A stretch of 19,120 nucleotides of DNA from Alloprevotella sp. (lineage in GTDB: Bacteria > Bacteroidota > Bacteroidia > Bacteroidales > Bacteroidaceae): contig JABZGM010000018.1 in the NCBI GenBank assembly GCA_015259235.1, forward strand, positions 1-19,120, written 5' to 3'. Under the pieces are notes generated by a model. That model had not been told where the DNA came from, ran no database searches, and was given only the letters and a program-made list of their open reading frames with translations. A program made the position numbers and the translations under genes. This document shows positions 1 through 7,337 of this stretch, in pieces (position 1 is the stretch's first letter; every line of letters starts with the position of its first letter).

Positions 1-176
1 TTCTAGAAAGCAGAAATCTTGAACGGAGCTTCTGAACTTCAGGTTTTGACGTTAAATAACGATGTTCAAATTGTAAAGTTTTCTTCTTATGTTTGCCTGT
101 TTTTGCAGTCCGTGATCAAAGTTGCGTTGATATCGAGTCAGTGACTTTGCCCTTATTAAGGCCTATCCTTATGTCT

Positions 177-194
177 CTGTAGAAGATTCTACAG
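177..194. repeat. 8-bp inverted repeat with 2-base centre
   Basis: The arms CTGTAGAA (177-184) and TTCTACAG (187-194) are exact reverse complements separated by GA. The near-absence of a loop argues for a protein-binding dyad or chance rather than an RNA hairpin. No gene start lies close enough to assign it as an operator. Confidence 0.4.
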
Positions 195-294
195 GACTAT
201 CTGTTAAATCCCTATGGCTCATTAGACCGTAATTGTGCTATTCGTTATTGAAAATATAGCTTTCTATCATCTTTCATTCTCTTGGTGGCATCTT

Positions 295-347
295 GTTTTC
301 CGTTTGTTCTCGATATAGTCCGCTACGCCATCGAGCAAACGGTAAAC
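295..347. repeat. Long imperfect hairpin in intergenic DNA
   Basis: From outside in, GTTT (295-298) pairs with AAAC (344-347). After a T/T mismatch, CCGTTTG (300-306) pairs with CAAACGG (336-342). After a two-base TT bulge (307-308), CTCGAT (309-314) pairs with ATCGAG (330-335). The apical segment 315-329 can form a further TAG/CTA pairing. This gives 17 base pairs with one mismatch and one bulge. There is no T-run on either side, so it is not a normal intrinsic terminator. It could be a structured RNA, a remnant of a hairpin-ended mobile element, or chance. Confidence 0.55.
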
Positions 348-444
348 AAACAGCTCAACAATCCAATAAAATCTGTTCAGAATCTAATGAGCGATTAGGG
401 TTGAAGAGAAGTAGGTATTTGCCATTCTGGTGGAGAAAGATATG

Positions 445-483
445 CAAATCGGCTGAGTTTCATCATAAAACCCAGCCGATTTG
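445..483 (-). terminator. Hairpin terminator after the pdxJ-to-phosphatase run
   Basis: Arms 445-455 and 473-483 are perfect 11-bp reverse complements (CAAATCGGCTG and its complement), and the 17-base loop can pair further (GTTT/AAAC). It lies 14 bases beyond the stop of the Cof-type phosphatase gene. On the minus strand the sequence after the stem is only moderately T-rich (ATTTGCATATCTTTCT-like), whereas the plus strand has a better T-run, so it may act in both directions. Confidence 0.7.
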
Positions 484-496
484 TTTGTTTCATACT

Positions 497-1348
497 TTAC
501 TCTTGCTTATCATTAGAATAAAGGAGTTGCTCCAATGCGATGGCAATGCCATCTTCGTCGTTAGAAATAGTGATGAAATCGGCAATTGCTTTCACTTCAT
601 CGACAGCATTTCCCATAGCAATGCCTATACCTGCGTATTCTAGCATGGAAAGATCATTGAACCCATCACCAAAAGCCATTAGGTCTTTGCGCTTCATGCC
701 TAAATGGATTAATAGACGCTGAAGAGATTGCGCTTTATCAATGCCTTTGGGGGTGAGTTCAAGAAAGAAAGGAGCAGAACGGAATATCTCCATACGATTG
801 GAAAGTACTTCTTTCATCTTAGCTTCTAAGTCAACAAGGAGTTGAGGTTCGCCAGGAATAAGAAACTTGGTGGCACCTCCTTGAATTGCGCTTGCCTCAG
901 CCACGAAATTTTTAGCCACAACGACAGGCATTCCGTTGATGCGTGCTTCTTCCGCTAAATACTCTCCTTCATTGGAACTCGCTAAAATAGCGTTTGACTG
1001 ATAGGTGACGATAGGTAGTTTTGCACTTTCTGCAAAGGTATACAAGGTCGGAATTAGATCAGTATCAACAGTTTGGCTGTATATGGCTTTCTCTGTGCCC
1101 CAGTCTATAATTCTTCCTCCATTATAAGAAAGTACAAATCCACCAAACTTATCAAGTTGTAATTGTTGGGCTAGAGAAGAAATTCCGTAAGTGGGGCGCC
1201 CAGAGGCTAATACTAAGCGAACCCCCTCGCGTTGTGCTCGCATCAGCGCTTCAAAGGTACGCGGAGTGATAACTTTTTGGCTGTTGGTTAGGGTGCCATC
1301 TAAGTCTAATGATATGATGCGGTAGGAGAGGGGAGTGACTGTCTTCAT
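497..1348 (-). CDS. Cof-type HAD-superfamily phosphatase
   Basis: A 283-residue hydrolase of the HAD superfamily, Cof/YbhA-like subfamily. Motif I is DLDGTL, with nucleophile Asp15 and acid/base Asp17; the SGRP segment near residues 49-52 is the motif II region; Lys201 or Lys205 probably supplies motif III; and GDGFND (227-232) is motif IV binding magnesium. The long insert between about 85 and 195 is the C2-type cap that decides the substrate. Members of this family dephosphorylate sugar phosphates, flavin nucleotides or pyridoxal phosphate; the sequence does not tell which. It is the last gene of a minus-strand run that begins with pdxJ, 49 bases after yfcE, so pyridoxal phosphate is a possible substrate by inference only. 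Length is normal for the family. Confidence 0.9.
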   Translation of the reverse strand: MKTVTPLSYRIISLDLDGTLTNSQKVITPRTFEALMRAQREGVRLVLASGRPTYGISSLAQQLQLDKFGGFVLSYNGGRIIDWGTEKAIYSQTVDTDLIPTLYTFAESAKLPIVTYQSNAILASSNEGEYLAEEARINGMPVVVAKNFVAEASAIQGGATKFLIPGEPQLLVDLEAKMKEVLSNRMEIFRSAPFFLELTPKGIDKAQSLQRLLIHLGMKRKDLMAFGDGFNDLSMLEYAGIGIAMGNAVDEVKAIADFITISNDEDGIAIALEQLLYSNDKQE

Positions 1349-1397
1349 TTTTGTCTGTGATGTTTATGACGGCGTTAGAGTAGGATGGCGCAATAAG

Positions 1398-1940
1398 CTA
1401 GATTTGCAAGCTATCTAATAATGTACCATCCAAATGATAGAGCGAGATTAACCCCTCTTCGTAAGTAGCAAATGTAGGAGGATTACCACCTTTGGGGAAT
1501 GTTGGACTACCTGTATTGACTATCACTGAACCATTTTCTATGCGCGTGATGTGAGGAAGATGCGTGTGTCCGTTAAAAAGAAGATCAAACTTAGCACGAG
1601 GCAAATGTTTTTCTCCATAAACATGACCGTGTGTAAGGAAAATGCGTGTGCCGTTGTCTACAATCCAAGCGTAATCTCCCATTAAGTCAAAGTCACAAAG
1701 CATCTGGTCAACTTCACTGTCGCAATTACCTCGTACGGCAATGATGCAATCTGCGATCGCGTTGAGGCGCTTCACTATGCCTTGAGGATCAATACCTTCT
1801 GGAATGCGATTGCGTGGACCATAGTTAAGTAAATCTCCAATAAAAAGGAATTGTTCGCACTGCATGTTGTTGTAGTGCTCAAGTAATTTCTCAAGCACAG
1901 GAAGTGAACCGTGAATGTCGGAACAAATAAGATACTTCAT
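1398..1940 (-). CDS. yfcE: YfcE-type metallophosphodiesterase
   Basis: A 180-residue calcineurin-like phosphoesterase closely resembling E. coli YfcE, a manganese-dependent phosphodiesterase of unknown natural substrate. Metal ligands are visible in order: SDIHGS (Asp8, His10), GDLLNYGPRN (Asp36), RGNCDSEVDQM (Asn72), THGH (His102 to His104 region) and NGHTHLP (His125, His127). The frame is open 17 codons further upstream, but that extension would overlap the preceding DJ-1 gene, and the family begins exactly at the methionine chosen here, five residues before SDIHGS. It starts 31 bases after the DJ-1 family gene and is probably co-transcribed with it. The protein is expected to be cytoplasmic. 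Confidence 0.92.
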   Translation of the reverse strand: MKYLICSDIHGSLPVLEKLLEHYNNMQCEQFLFIGDLLNYGPRNRIPEGIDPQGIVKRLNAIADCIIAVRGNCDSEVDQMLCDFDLMGDYAWIVDNGTRIFLTHGHVYGEKHLPRAKFDLLFNGHTHLPHITRIENGSVIVNTGSPTFPKGGNPPTFATYEEGLISLYHLDGTLLDSLQI

Positions 1941-1971
1941 AAGGGCAGAATTATTCTGAATGTGGAGAAGT

Positions 1972-2529
1972 TCAAAGCGATTCTTGCTCATCGAAAAGCA
2001 TGTCGGCTTTCACACGAGCAATGGTTGTGTCTTCTACAAAACGAGAGGCAATGGCAAAGGCAAAGTCCGCTGCAGCTCTTGGTCCTTTGGCTGTGATGAT
2101 ATGTCCATCTTCAACCACAAAATCATTAACTATTTCAGCTCCTTCAAGCTCTTGTTCAAAACCCGGATAACAAGTTGCATAGCGTTGTTTCAAAATACCA
2201 TATTTACCTAAAATCATAGGTGCTGCGCAGATGGCTGCGATAAGGTTTTTGCAATCGTGGTGGTAAAGTAATGCTTTTCGCAAACCTTCGTGAAGAAGAA
2301 GGTTGCGTGCCCCTGGCATACCACCCGGCAGAATAAGACCGTTGCTCTTATAGATTTCACCTTTACGGAATACTGTCTCAGCCATGATGGATATACCATG
2401 GGAACCATGGATAAGTCTGCTGCCGGTGATGGATACGATTTGTATGTCTAAATCACACCGTCTGAGAATGTCTATAGTAGTTAGTGCTTCAATTTCTTCA
2501 AAACCATCAGCCAAAAATATGTGTAGCAT
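1972..2529 (-). CDS. DJ-1/YajL family protein (DJ-1/PfpI superfamily)
   Basis: A 185-residue single-domain protein of the DJ-1/YajL branch. The start MLHIFLADGFEEIEA contains the conserved acidic residue of the active site, LPGGMPGA lies at about 67-74, and the nucleophile elbow AAICAAP places the reactive cysteine at residue 101; a GP-A-DF motif follows at about 149-156. Family members act as redox-sensitive stress proteins, and some are reported to have glyoxalase or protein-repair activity, though the latter is disputed. Length and motif spacing are normal. It lies 76 bases after pdxJ and 31 before yfcE. I would not assign a specific substrate from this sequence. Confidence 0.92.
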   Translation of the reverse strand: MLHIFLADGFEEIEALTTIDILRRCDLDIQIVSITGSRLIHGSHGISIMAETVFRKGEIYKSNGLILPGGMPGARNLLLHEGLRKALLYHHDCKNLIAAICAAPMILGKYGILKQRYATCYPGFEQELEGAEIVNDFVVEDGHIITAKGPRAAADFAFAIASRFVEDTTIARVKADMLFDEQESL

Positions 2530-2605
2530 ATATCTTTAATCTTATTTGCGAATAGTACGAGGTAATTTCTACTTCTATGAGATCAATATCTACGTGTAAG
2601 GCTTC

Positions 2606-3331
2606 CTACTGAGCCAAAGGGTTAAGGCAATTAAGGTATGCCTTTATGGTTTGTTCTAAGCCCAGGTAGAGTGCATCGCACACGAGGGCGTGACCAATAC
2701 TTACTTCATCAAGAAAGGGAATCTGCAGGGAAAAGTAGGCTAGATTTTCCAGACTTAAATCATGTCCAGCATTGATGCCTAGTCCGATGTTGCGACAGTG
2801 AAGAGCACATTCCACATAGGGTGCAATAGCTTCTTGGCGATTGGCATTATAGTTTGAAGCGTATGGCTCAGTGTAAAGTTCAATTCGGTCTGCTCCACAA
2901 TGAAGGGCATAGTCAGCCATTTCTTTGTCTGGATCAATAAAAACAGAGACTCTCACATTTGCTTCGTGAAAACGGGCAATAATAGGAGCAAGAAAGTCTG
3001 CTTTCTCTTTTGTGTTCCAGCCAGCATTAGAAGTAAGTTGATCGGGAGCGTCAGGTACGAGAGTCACCTGTGTAGGTTTTACAGCACAAACAAGAGCAAT
3101 GAAATCTTCACTTGGATATCCTTCAATATTGAACTCCGTATTGATGTATTTCTTTAGCTCGAGTACATCAGTTCGGCGGATATGTCGCTCATCGGGTCTC
3201 GGATGTACAGTGATGCCTTGTCCACCAAATTGCTCGCAATCTCGAGCCACTTGTAGTAAATCGGGATTGTTGCCACCACGTGCATTACGTAATGTAGCAA
3301 ATTTATTGATATTTACGCTCAGTTTCGTCAT
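2606..3331 (-). CDS. pdxJ: Pyridoxine 5'-phosphate synthase
   Basis: PdxJ condenses 1-deoxy-D-xylulose 5-phosphate with 3-amino-2-oxopropyl phosphate to make pyridoxine 5'-phosphate, the last ring-forming step of the DXP-dependent vitamin B6 pathway. The 241-residue product shows the family start MTKLSVNINKFATLRNARGG, the phosphate- and substrate-binding segment TVHPRPDERHIR (His43, Arg45, His50, Arg52), the VTLVPD strand, an IELYTEPYA segment and the GLGINAGHDLS plus EVSIGHAL motifs of the TIM barrel. The frame is open for 14 codons upstream of this methionine, but the extension has no family character and overlaps the predicted nadK promoter. It is probably the first gene of a four-gene minus-strand run. 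Confidence 0.96.
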   Translation of the reverse strand: MTKLSVNINKFATLRNARGGNNPDLLQVARDCEQFGGQGITVHPRPDERHIRRTDVLELKKYINTEFNIEGYPSEDFIALVCAVKPTQVTLVPDAPDQLTSNAGWNTKEKADFLAPIIARFHEANVRVSVFIDPDKEMADYALHCGADRIELYTEPYASNYNANRQEAIAPYVECALHCRNIGLGINAGHDLSLENLAYFSLQIPFLDEVSIGHALVCDALYLGLEQTIKAYLNCLNPLAQ

Positions 3332-3336
3332 AAATG

Positions 3337-3368
3337 CTTGGTATAATGAGGAGAATACTGTAAATTTG
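3337..3368 (+). promoter_or_regulatory. Predicted Bacteroidota-type promoter of nadK
   Basis: A perfect -7 box TAAATTTG (3361-3368) is preceded, after a 20-base spacer, by CTTG (3337-3340), which matches the TTG core of the -33 element. Transcription would begin near 3375, leaving a leader of about 100 bases before nadK. The element begins only six bases upstream of the pdxJ start codon, so polymerase bound here would cover the pdxJ leader. Predicted from consensus only. Confidence 0.6.
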
Positions 3369-3474
3369 CTCAAAGAAGCAAGGAACTCTCTTCCTTATTT
3401 ATGTTGCGAAATTACGAAAATGTTTCAAATAATGCGCATCCTACGGGGTGAAATGCGGCAATTTACCAATTATT

Positions 3475-4362
3475 ATGCACTGTTCTCCTCAAAGAATTGC
3501 CTTATTTGGCAAGAGTTATAACACAGATAAAGTAAACTGTGCCCTTCATATTATTCTTAAGTTACAACAGCTTGGCATAGACGTTCTTGTGACAGAGGAT
3601 TTTATGCCTGTGTTGCATGAACACGCCCCTGATGTTATAGAGCGTGTACATAGCTTCTCTTTTGGAGATTGTCAAGCAGACCTTGCTATATCGATAGGAG
3701 GAGATGGTACCTTTCTATATACTGCAGAGCGTCTACGCAATCGTCCGATTCCTATCCTTGGTGTAAATCTTGGAAGATTAGGTTTTTTGGCAGAAGTGAC
3801 TCCTGAATTTTTGAACGAAGCCTTAGAACATATTGCTACGGGGAATTATAACCTTAACGAGCGAAGTGTGATTGAAGTAAAGACATCCAGCGAAAATATA
3901 GAGACTTATCCATTTGCACTCAATGATGTTGCCCTTCTAAAGCATGATAATGCTTCGCTTATAGATGTTGAGACAAAGGTGGATGGGGAATTGCTTACTA
4001 AATATGTTGCAGATGGACTTGTGATAAGCACACCAACTGGTTCTACTGCTTATTCGTTGTCTGTAGGCGGTCCTGTTCTTGACCCGCAGTCTGCAACTTT
4101 TTGTCTTTCGCCAGTGGCACCACATAGTTTGACGATGCGCCCCATTGTACTTCGTGATGATGTTGAAATTAAACTCAAAGTACACAGCCGAACAGAGCGT
4201 TTCTTGCTTTCTATTGATGGTCGTAGCCAAAGTTTTTCGACAGATACTGAAGTGACATTGGCAAAGGCTAGTTATAATGTATCCGTGGTGCATCTACACC
4301 CTAATTCTTTTTTCCGCGCCTTGAGCAAAAAGATGATGTGGGGAGAAGACATCCGTGGATAA
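3475..4362 (+). CDS. nadK: NAD kinase
   Basis: NadK phosphorylates NAD to NADP, the only route to NADP in most bacteria. The product is 295 residues if it starts at the methionine nine codons inside the longest frame; this gives the family-like start MHCSPQRIALFGKSYN, and the longer start at 3448 remains possible. Seen: the diagnostic GGDGT motif (about 75-79), NLGRLGFLAEVTPE, an ALNDVALL segment, the conserved DGLVISTPTGSTAYSLSVGG block, the APHSLTMRPIV stretch and IDGRSQ near the C terminus. Length is typical. It diverges from pdxJ across a 143-base gap and precedes an ABC transporter gene by 78 bases, with which it may be co-transcribed. Confidence 0.96.
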   Translation: MHCSPQRIALFGKSYNTDKVNCALHIILKLQQLGIDVLVTEDFMPVLHEHAPDVIERVHSFSFGDCQADLAISIGGDGTFLYTAERLRNRPIPILGVNLGRLGFLAEVTPEFLNEALEHIATGNYNLNERSVIEVKTSSENIETYPFALNDVALLKHDNASLIDVETKVDGELLTKYVADGLVISTPTGSTAYSLSVGGPVLDPQSATFCLSPVAPHSLTMRPIVLRDDVEIKLKVHSRTERFLLSIDGRSQSFSTDTEVTLAKASYNVSVVHLHPNSFFRALSKKMMWGEDIRG

Positions 4363-4380
4363 AAAGTTACTGCGTACTAC

Positions 4381-4402
4381 CTCCAGACTGCTTATACTGG
4401 AG
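4381..4402. repeat. Short hairpin between nadK and the ABC transporter gene
   Basis: CTCCAG (4381-4386) and CTGGAG (4397-4402) are reverse complements with a 10-base loop. No T-run follows, so it is unlikely to stop transcription. It could be an mRNA-stabilising hairpin or chance. Confidence 0.35.
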
Positions 4403-4440
4403 AACCACTACCTTGTTTTATAAGATTTACTAGTATAACA

Positions 4441-6129
4441 ATGAAACTAGACTTCCAGTCCTATTGGCATTTTATAGTTTGGATGAAGCGATATTGGCTG
4501 GCTTATCGTTGGTTGAATATCCTAAATCTCATTCTTGGTACGATAGGAGTGGTCTTAAGTCTGTGTTTTGTTTATCTATTCAAAGCTGCCATAGACATCG
4601 CAACAGGTGCTCAAACAGGAAATCTTGTGCTTATCTTGTTTTTTTATGTGGTGGGCACTGTTCTAGAACGCATACTTGGTTTTGTGGGAAATTGGTTGAG
4701 CACTATACTTTTCACAAAAACAGAAAAGGATATGCGTACGTCACTATTTAAGATATTGATGTACAGCGATTGGCAGCAGCTACAAGAATATCATAGTGGA
4801 GATGTGCATGGTAGAATATCCAAAGATGTTGATTATCTGGTGGGAATGACGGTAAATACTTACCCTGCGGTATTCACGATGCTATTTCAGCTTACTGGGG
4901 CTTTCGTTTATCTTTGCTTCTTGGACTATAAACTCGCTCTTTGTTTACTCGTAATAACTCCTTTGGTCTTTTTGCTCCGTCGTTTATATATTGAGAAACA
5001 GCGCGAACTGACTCGAGATGTTCGTGAACAAGATACAGACGTTTTATCTAGCTATCAAGAAGCTACACAACACCTTCTTGTGATTAAGACTAATCATGCT
5101 TATGATGTGATTAGGCAAAGATTAGATGCTTCTCAAATCACCTTGGAAGAAAAGATAAAGCGTAGGCTAAGGTTTTCTATCCGTCCCTTTCTTTTGATGC
5201 GTTTAGGTTTTGATTTGACCTATTTAGTCGTTTTTGTTTGGGGAGTTGTTGGCTTACAAAACCAATGGATTACCTATGGAGCCCTCATGGCTTATGTGCA
5301 ATTAGTGGCACGAGTACAAGCACCATTGAAGAATTTGTCTCAATACGTCAATGCGCTTATACAAGGGCATATAGCTTTCGAACGCGTCTCTGCTTTGGAA
5401 TCATTGCCTTCAGACTTGTATGACAAGGAAGAAAAGAATAAGGACAGCAATGAGCAGTCTGTAATCAAACAACAGATTATCGAAGGAAAGATAGACTTCT
5501 CGTTATGTTTGTCTAATGTGCATTATCAGTATGCTCCGGATGGACGTTGGGTATTGAACGGTTTCTCCTGTCATTTCCCAAAAGGTCGTGTATCTGCTAT
5601 CTTAGGAGAAACGGGAGCGGGGAAGACTACGCTTATTCGACTATTATTGGGACTTGTCACTCCTCAGGAAGGGGCTGTCGAATGGGAAGTACATGATAAA
5701 AGATATCCTTATGGCTTCTTAGGCAGAGCAGCTATTGCTTACGTACCGCAAGGAAACACCTTACTTTCAGGAACAATTCGTGAGAATCTTCTTTTGGCTA
5801 ATTCTGGAGCTACAGAGGAGGAAATGAATGAAGCATTATTTGTGGCTGCTGCAGATTTTGTTTTTGCATTGCCTCGAGGGTTAGATACTACTTGTCACGA
5901 ATTTGGAGGGGGATTGTCAGAAGGGCAAGCTCAGCGCATTTGCATTGCTCGTGCTCTACTTCGCCCTTGCCCAATATTAGTTTTTGATGAAAGTACCTCT
6001 GCTCTAGACATCGCTACTGAAAAGCTGGTTATTGAACGCTTAGTGTCGAGCTGTAAGGGCAAGACCATGATATTTGTCACGCATCGGGCTGCTGTGCTAG
6101 AGCATTGCTCACAAATAATTCAATTGTAG
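4441..6129 (+). CDS. ABC exporter half-transporter (fused membrane and ATPase domains)
   Basis: A 562-residue half-transporter of the type IV exporter fold (MsbA/Cyd-like). The N-terminal membrane domain has hydrophobic helices at roughly 25-50, 60-85, 140-162, 165-185 and 255-275, with an exporter-type intracellular loop segment around 115-135. A charged linker (about 326-348) leads to the ATPase domain: Walker A GETGAGKT (389-396), Q-loop VPQG (about 435), signature LSEGQ (492-496), Walker B ILVFDE (512-517), D-loop SALD and switch His548. All catalytic residues are present. It should act as a dimer in the inner membrane; the substrate cannot be read from the sequence and no second half-transporter gene is adjacent. 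It follows nadK by 78 bases, with no clear promoter seen between. Confidence 0.93.
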   Translation: MKLDFQSYWHFIVWMKRYWLAYRWLNILNLILGTIGVVLSLCFVYLFKAAIDIATGAQTGNLVLILFFYVVGTVLERILGFVGNWLSTILFTKTEKDMRTSLFKILMYSDWQQLQEYHSGDVHGRISKDVDYLVGMTVNTYPAVFTMLFQLTGAFVYLCFLDYKLALCLLVITPLVFLLRRLYIEKQRELTRDVREQDTDVLSSYQEATQHLLVIKTNHAYDVIRQRLDASQITLEEKIKRRLRFSIRPFLLMRLGFDLTYLVVFVWGVVGLQNQWITYGALMAYVQLVARVQAPLKNLSQYVNALIQGHIAFERVSALESLPSDLYDKEEKNKDSNEQSVIKQQIIEGKIDFSLCLSNVHYQYAPDGRWVLNGFSCHFPKGRVSAILGETGAGKTTLIRLLLGLVTPQEGAVEWEVHDKRYPYGFLGRAAIAYVPQGNTLLSGTIRENLLLANSGATEEEMNEALFVAAADFVFALPRGLDTTCHEFGGGLSEGQAQRICIARALLRPCPILVFDESTSALDIATEKLVIERLVSSCKGKTMIFVTHRAAVLEHCSQIIQL

Positions 6130-6238
6130 ACTTTGCATAGACTGCTAATCAATAATAGCTATACACCACATAATTGGTAAGTAGACCTATCATCTTCAGC
6201 CTAACAATAAGAAAAACAACAGATTTCTCATCATTTTG

Positions 6239-6270
6239 TTTGGAAGAAATATAGAAAGGCTGTACCTTTG
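6239..6270 (+). promoter_or_regulatory. Near-perfect Bacteroidota-type promoter
   Basis: TTTG at 6239-6242 (-33 element), a 20-base spacer and TACCTTTG at 6263-6270 (-7 element, full match to TAnnTTTG). This is the best promoter match in the window. Transcription would start near 6276. The first gene downstream is the HAD phosphatase at 6442, about 165 bases away, with a terminator-like hairpin between. Confidence 0.75.
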
Positions 6271-6308
6271 CAATGTTTTCATGGTATTAGATTTAAGGTT
6301 AAAAGAAG

Positions 6309-6340
6309 ATTGGTTGTCGGGAGACAATCAATTTTTATTT
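6309..6340 (+). terminator. Terminator-like hairpin in the phosphatase leader
   Basis: ATTGGTTGTC (6309-6318) pairs with GACAATCAAT (6323-6332) with a single G-U pair and a GGGA tetraloop, then TTTTATTTTATA follows. It sits only about 35-65 bases past the predicted start of transcription, so it could release a short RNA of about 60 bases or act as an attenuator for the downstream phosphatase gene. Confidence 0.65.
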
Positions 6341-6441
6341 TATACCTACCGCATCTTATGCAGTTCTTGCCGTACAAATAGAACTTGTTTCTGTCGTTCC
6401 TTTCTTATTTCTCATTCTTTTCATTTACAATAGTATTACAG

Positions 6442-7086
6442 ATGAAAACTGCTCTCTTTGATTTAGATGGTGTACTTATTGATACCGAAGGACAATATGA
6501 GGCTTTTTGGCGAAAGATAGGTCAGGACTTTTTGCCAAAACATCCTAGTTTTGCGCAAGACATTAAAGGTATGTCGTTAGTACAAATCTACCAGACCTAT
6601 TTTCCTGACTTAGAATCTTTGCAAAAAGAGATGACGTATCGTCTTAATGCTTTTGAGCAAGAGATGCATTATCCTATTTTTGAAAGTGTCCTCCCCTTTC
6701 TCAAGCGATTGCAAGAGATACACGTGCGATGTGCTGTTGTGACCAGCAGTAATAGAGAAAAGATGAAGAAAGTCTATGCTGAACATCCAAAGTTGTCTCG
6801 CTATTTCTGTGATATTTTTACAGCAGAAAGTGTGCGCCGTTCTAAGCCAATGCCAGATTGTTATCTGAATGCAGCTAAAGCTTTAGAGGTAGCTCCTGAA
6901 AAATGTGTCGTCTTTGAAGATAGTATTAATGGGCTTAAGGCAGGGCGTGATAGTGGAGCAAAAGTTGTAGCTTTAGCAACTTCTTTGTCTCGTGAAGTTT
7001 TGACTAACAGGGTGAATTACACGTTGTACGATATGTTGGTTGATGACTTTTCTCAGATTGTTCCGGAAATACTCTTTGCAGATTAG
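6442..7086 (+). CDS. HAD-superfamily phosphatase, beta-phosphoglucomutase-like
   Basis: A 214-residue HAD hydrolase of subfamily IA with a small helical cap (about 17-80). Motif I FDLDGVLIDTE gives Asp7 and Asp9, motif II is TSSN (101-104), motif III Lys135 in the RSKPMPDCY segment, and motif IV FEDSINGLKAG holds Glu159 and Asp160. The set is typical of beta-phosphoglucomutases and sugar-phosphate phosphatases; the exact substrate is unknown. The frame is open 19 codons upstream, but the added residues are hydrophobic and pyrimidine-encoded, and the family starts three residues before FDLDG, so I use the inner methionine. It stands alone, convergent with dnaG, behind the promoter and hairpin described separately. 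Confidence 0.92.
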   Translation: MKTALFDLDGVLIDTEGQYEAFWRKIGQDFLPKHPSFAQDIKGMSLVQIYQTYFPDLESLQKEMTYRLNAFEQEMHYPIFESVLPFLKRLQEIHVRCAVVTSSNREKMKKVYAEHPKLSRYFCDIFTAESVRRSKPMPDCYLNAAKALEVAPEKCVVFEDSINGLKAGRDSGAKVVALATSLSREVLTNRVNYTLYDMLVDDFSQIVPEILFAD

Positions 7087-7301
7087 AGACCTTACTTCAA
7101 GAATATGAAATGAAGAGGTGGTAGTTTTGATAGCATACACATTGCTAGCTGATTATAGATTGTTTGCGAAATATATGGAGCGAACTATGCAAAGACAAAG
7201 TAATCGATTATAAACAGAACCAGGTATTGTCCGAAACTTGTTCATCTGGAGCTTGCAGTGATGAACCATAATTTAGTCGGTTAAAGTTGGCTTAAATGCA
7301 A

Positions 7302-7335
7302 AATCCCCACTTGCTTTCATTTGCAAGTGGGGATT
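7302..7335 (-). terminator. Terminator of dnaG
   Basis: AATCCCCACTTGC (7302-7314) and its complement (7323-7335) form a perfect 13-bp stem with an 8-base loop, two bases after the dnaG stop codon. On the minus strand the stem is followed by a TTTTGCATTT-like run, supporting intrinsic termination of dnaG transcripts. On the plus strand there is no T-run, so it is a poor stop for the convergent phosphatase gene. Confidence 0.85.
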
Positions 7336-7337
7336 GC

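Larger units (their letters stand above)
1..496. other. Gene-free stretch left of the Cof-type phosphatase gene
   Basis: I see no convincing gene here. A plus-strand frame with a TTG start at 293 runs into the antisense of the phosphatase gene and has no recognisable protein character. A short open frame at about 7-141 has no start codon at a sensible place and no recognisable motif. The stretch contains an 8-bp inverted repeat at 177-194, a long imperfect hairpin at 295-347 and the terminator-like hairpin at 445-483, each listed separately. No tRNA-like cloverleaf was seen. Confidence 0.6.
6130..6441. other. 312-base intergenic stretch with a promoter and an early hairpin
   Basis: No coding sequence is supported. 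The frame starting TTG at 6236 has no family character. The first 100 bases hold no obvious terminator for the ABC transporter gene. From 6239 on there is a near-consensus promoter (6239-6270) and then a hairpin with a T-tract (6309-6340), followed by about 100 pyrimidine-rich bases up to the phosphatase start. Confidence 0.6.

Noticed and set aside
293..643. Plus-strand open frame of 116 codons in the left gene-free stretch
   Set aside because: TTG start, no family character, and the second half is antisense to the Cof-type phosphatase gene.
1941..1991. Upstream start for yfcE adding 17 residues
   Set aside because: The extension would overlap the preceding DJ-1 gene and has no family match; YfcE proteins start at the inner methionine.
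3332..3373. Upstream start for pdxJ adding 14 residues
   Set aside because: PdxJ proteins start at the MTKLSVNINK methionine, and the extension overlaps the predicted nadK promoter.
6385..6441. Upstream start for the second HAD phosphatase, giving a hydrophobic N terminus like a signal peptide
   Set aside because: The family begins at MKTALFDLDG, the added residues come from a pyrimidine-rich leader, and the enzyme class is cytoplasmic.
7240..7266. Hairpin GTTCATC/GATGAAC as a terminator for the second HAD phosphatase
   Set aside because: Seven pairs with a large loop and no T-run; too weak to call as a terminator, although no better one was found for this gene.
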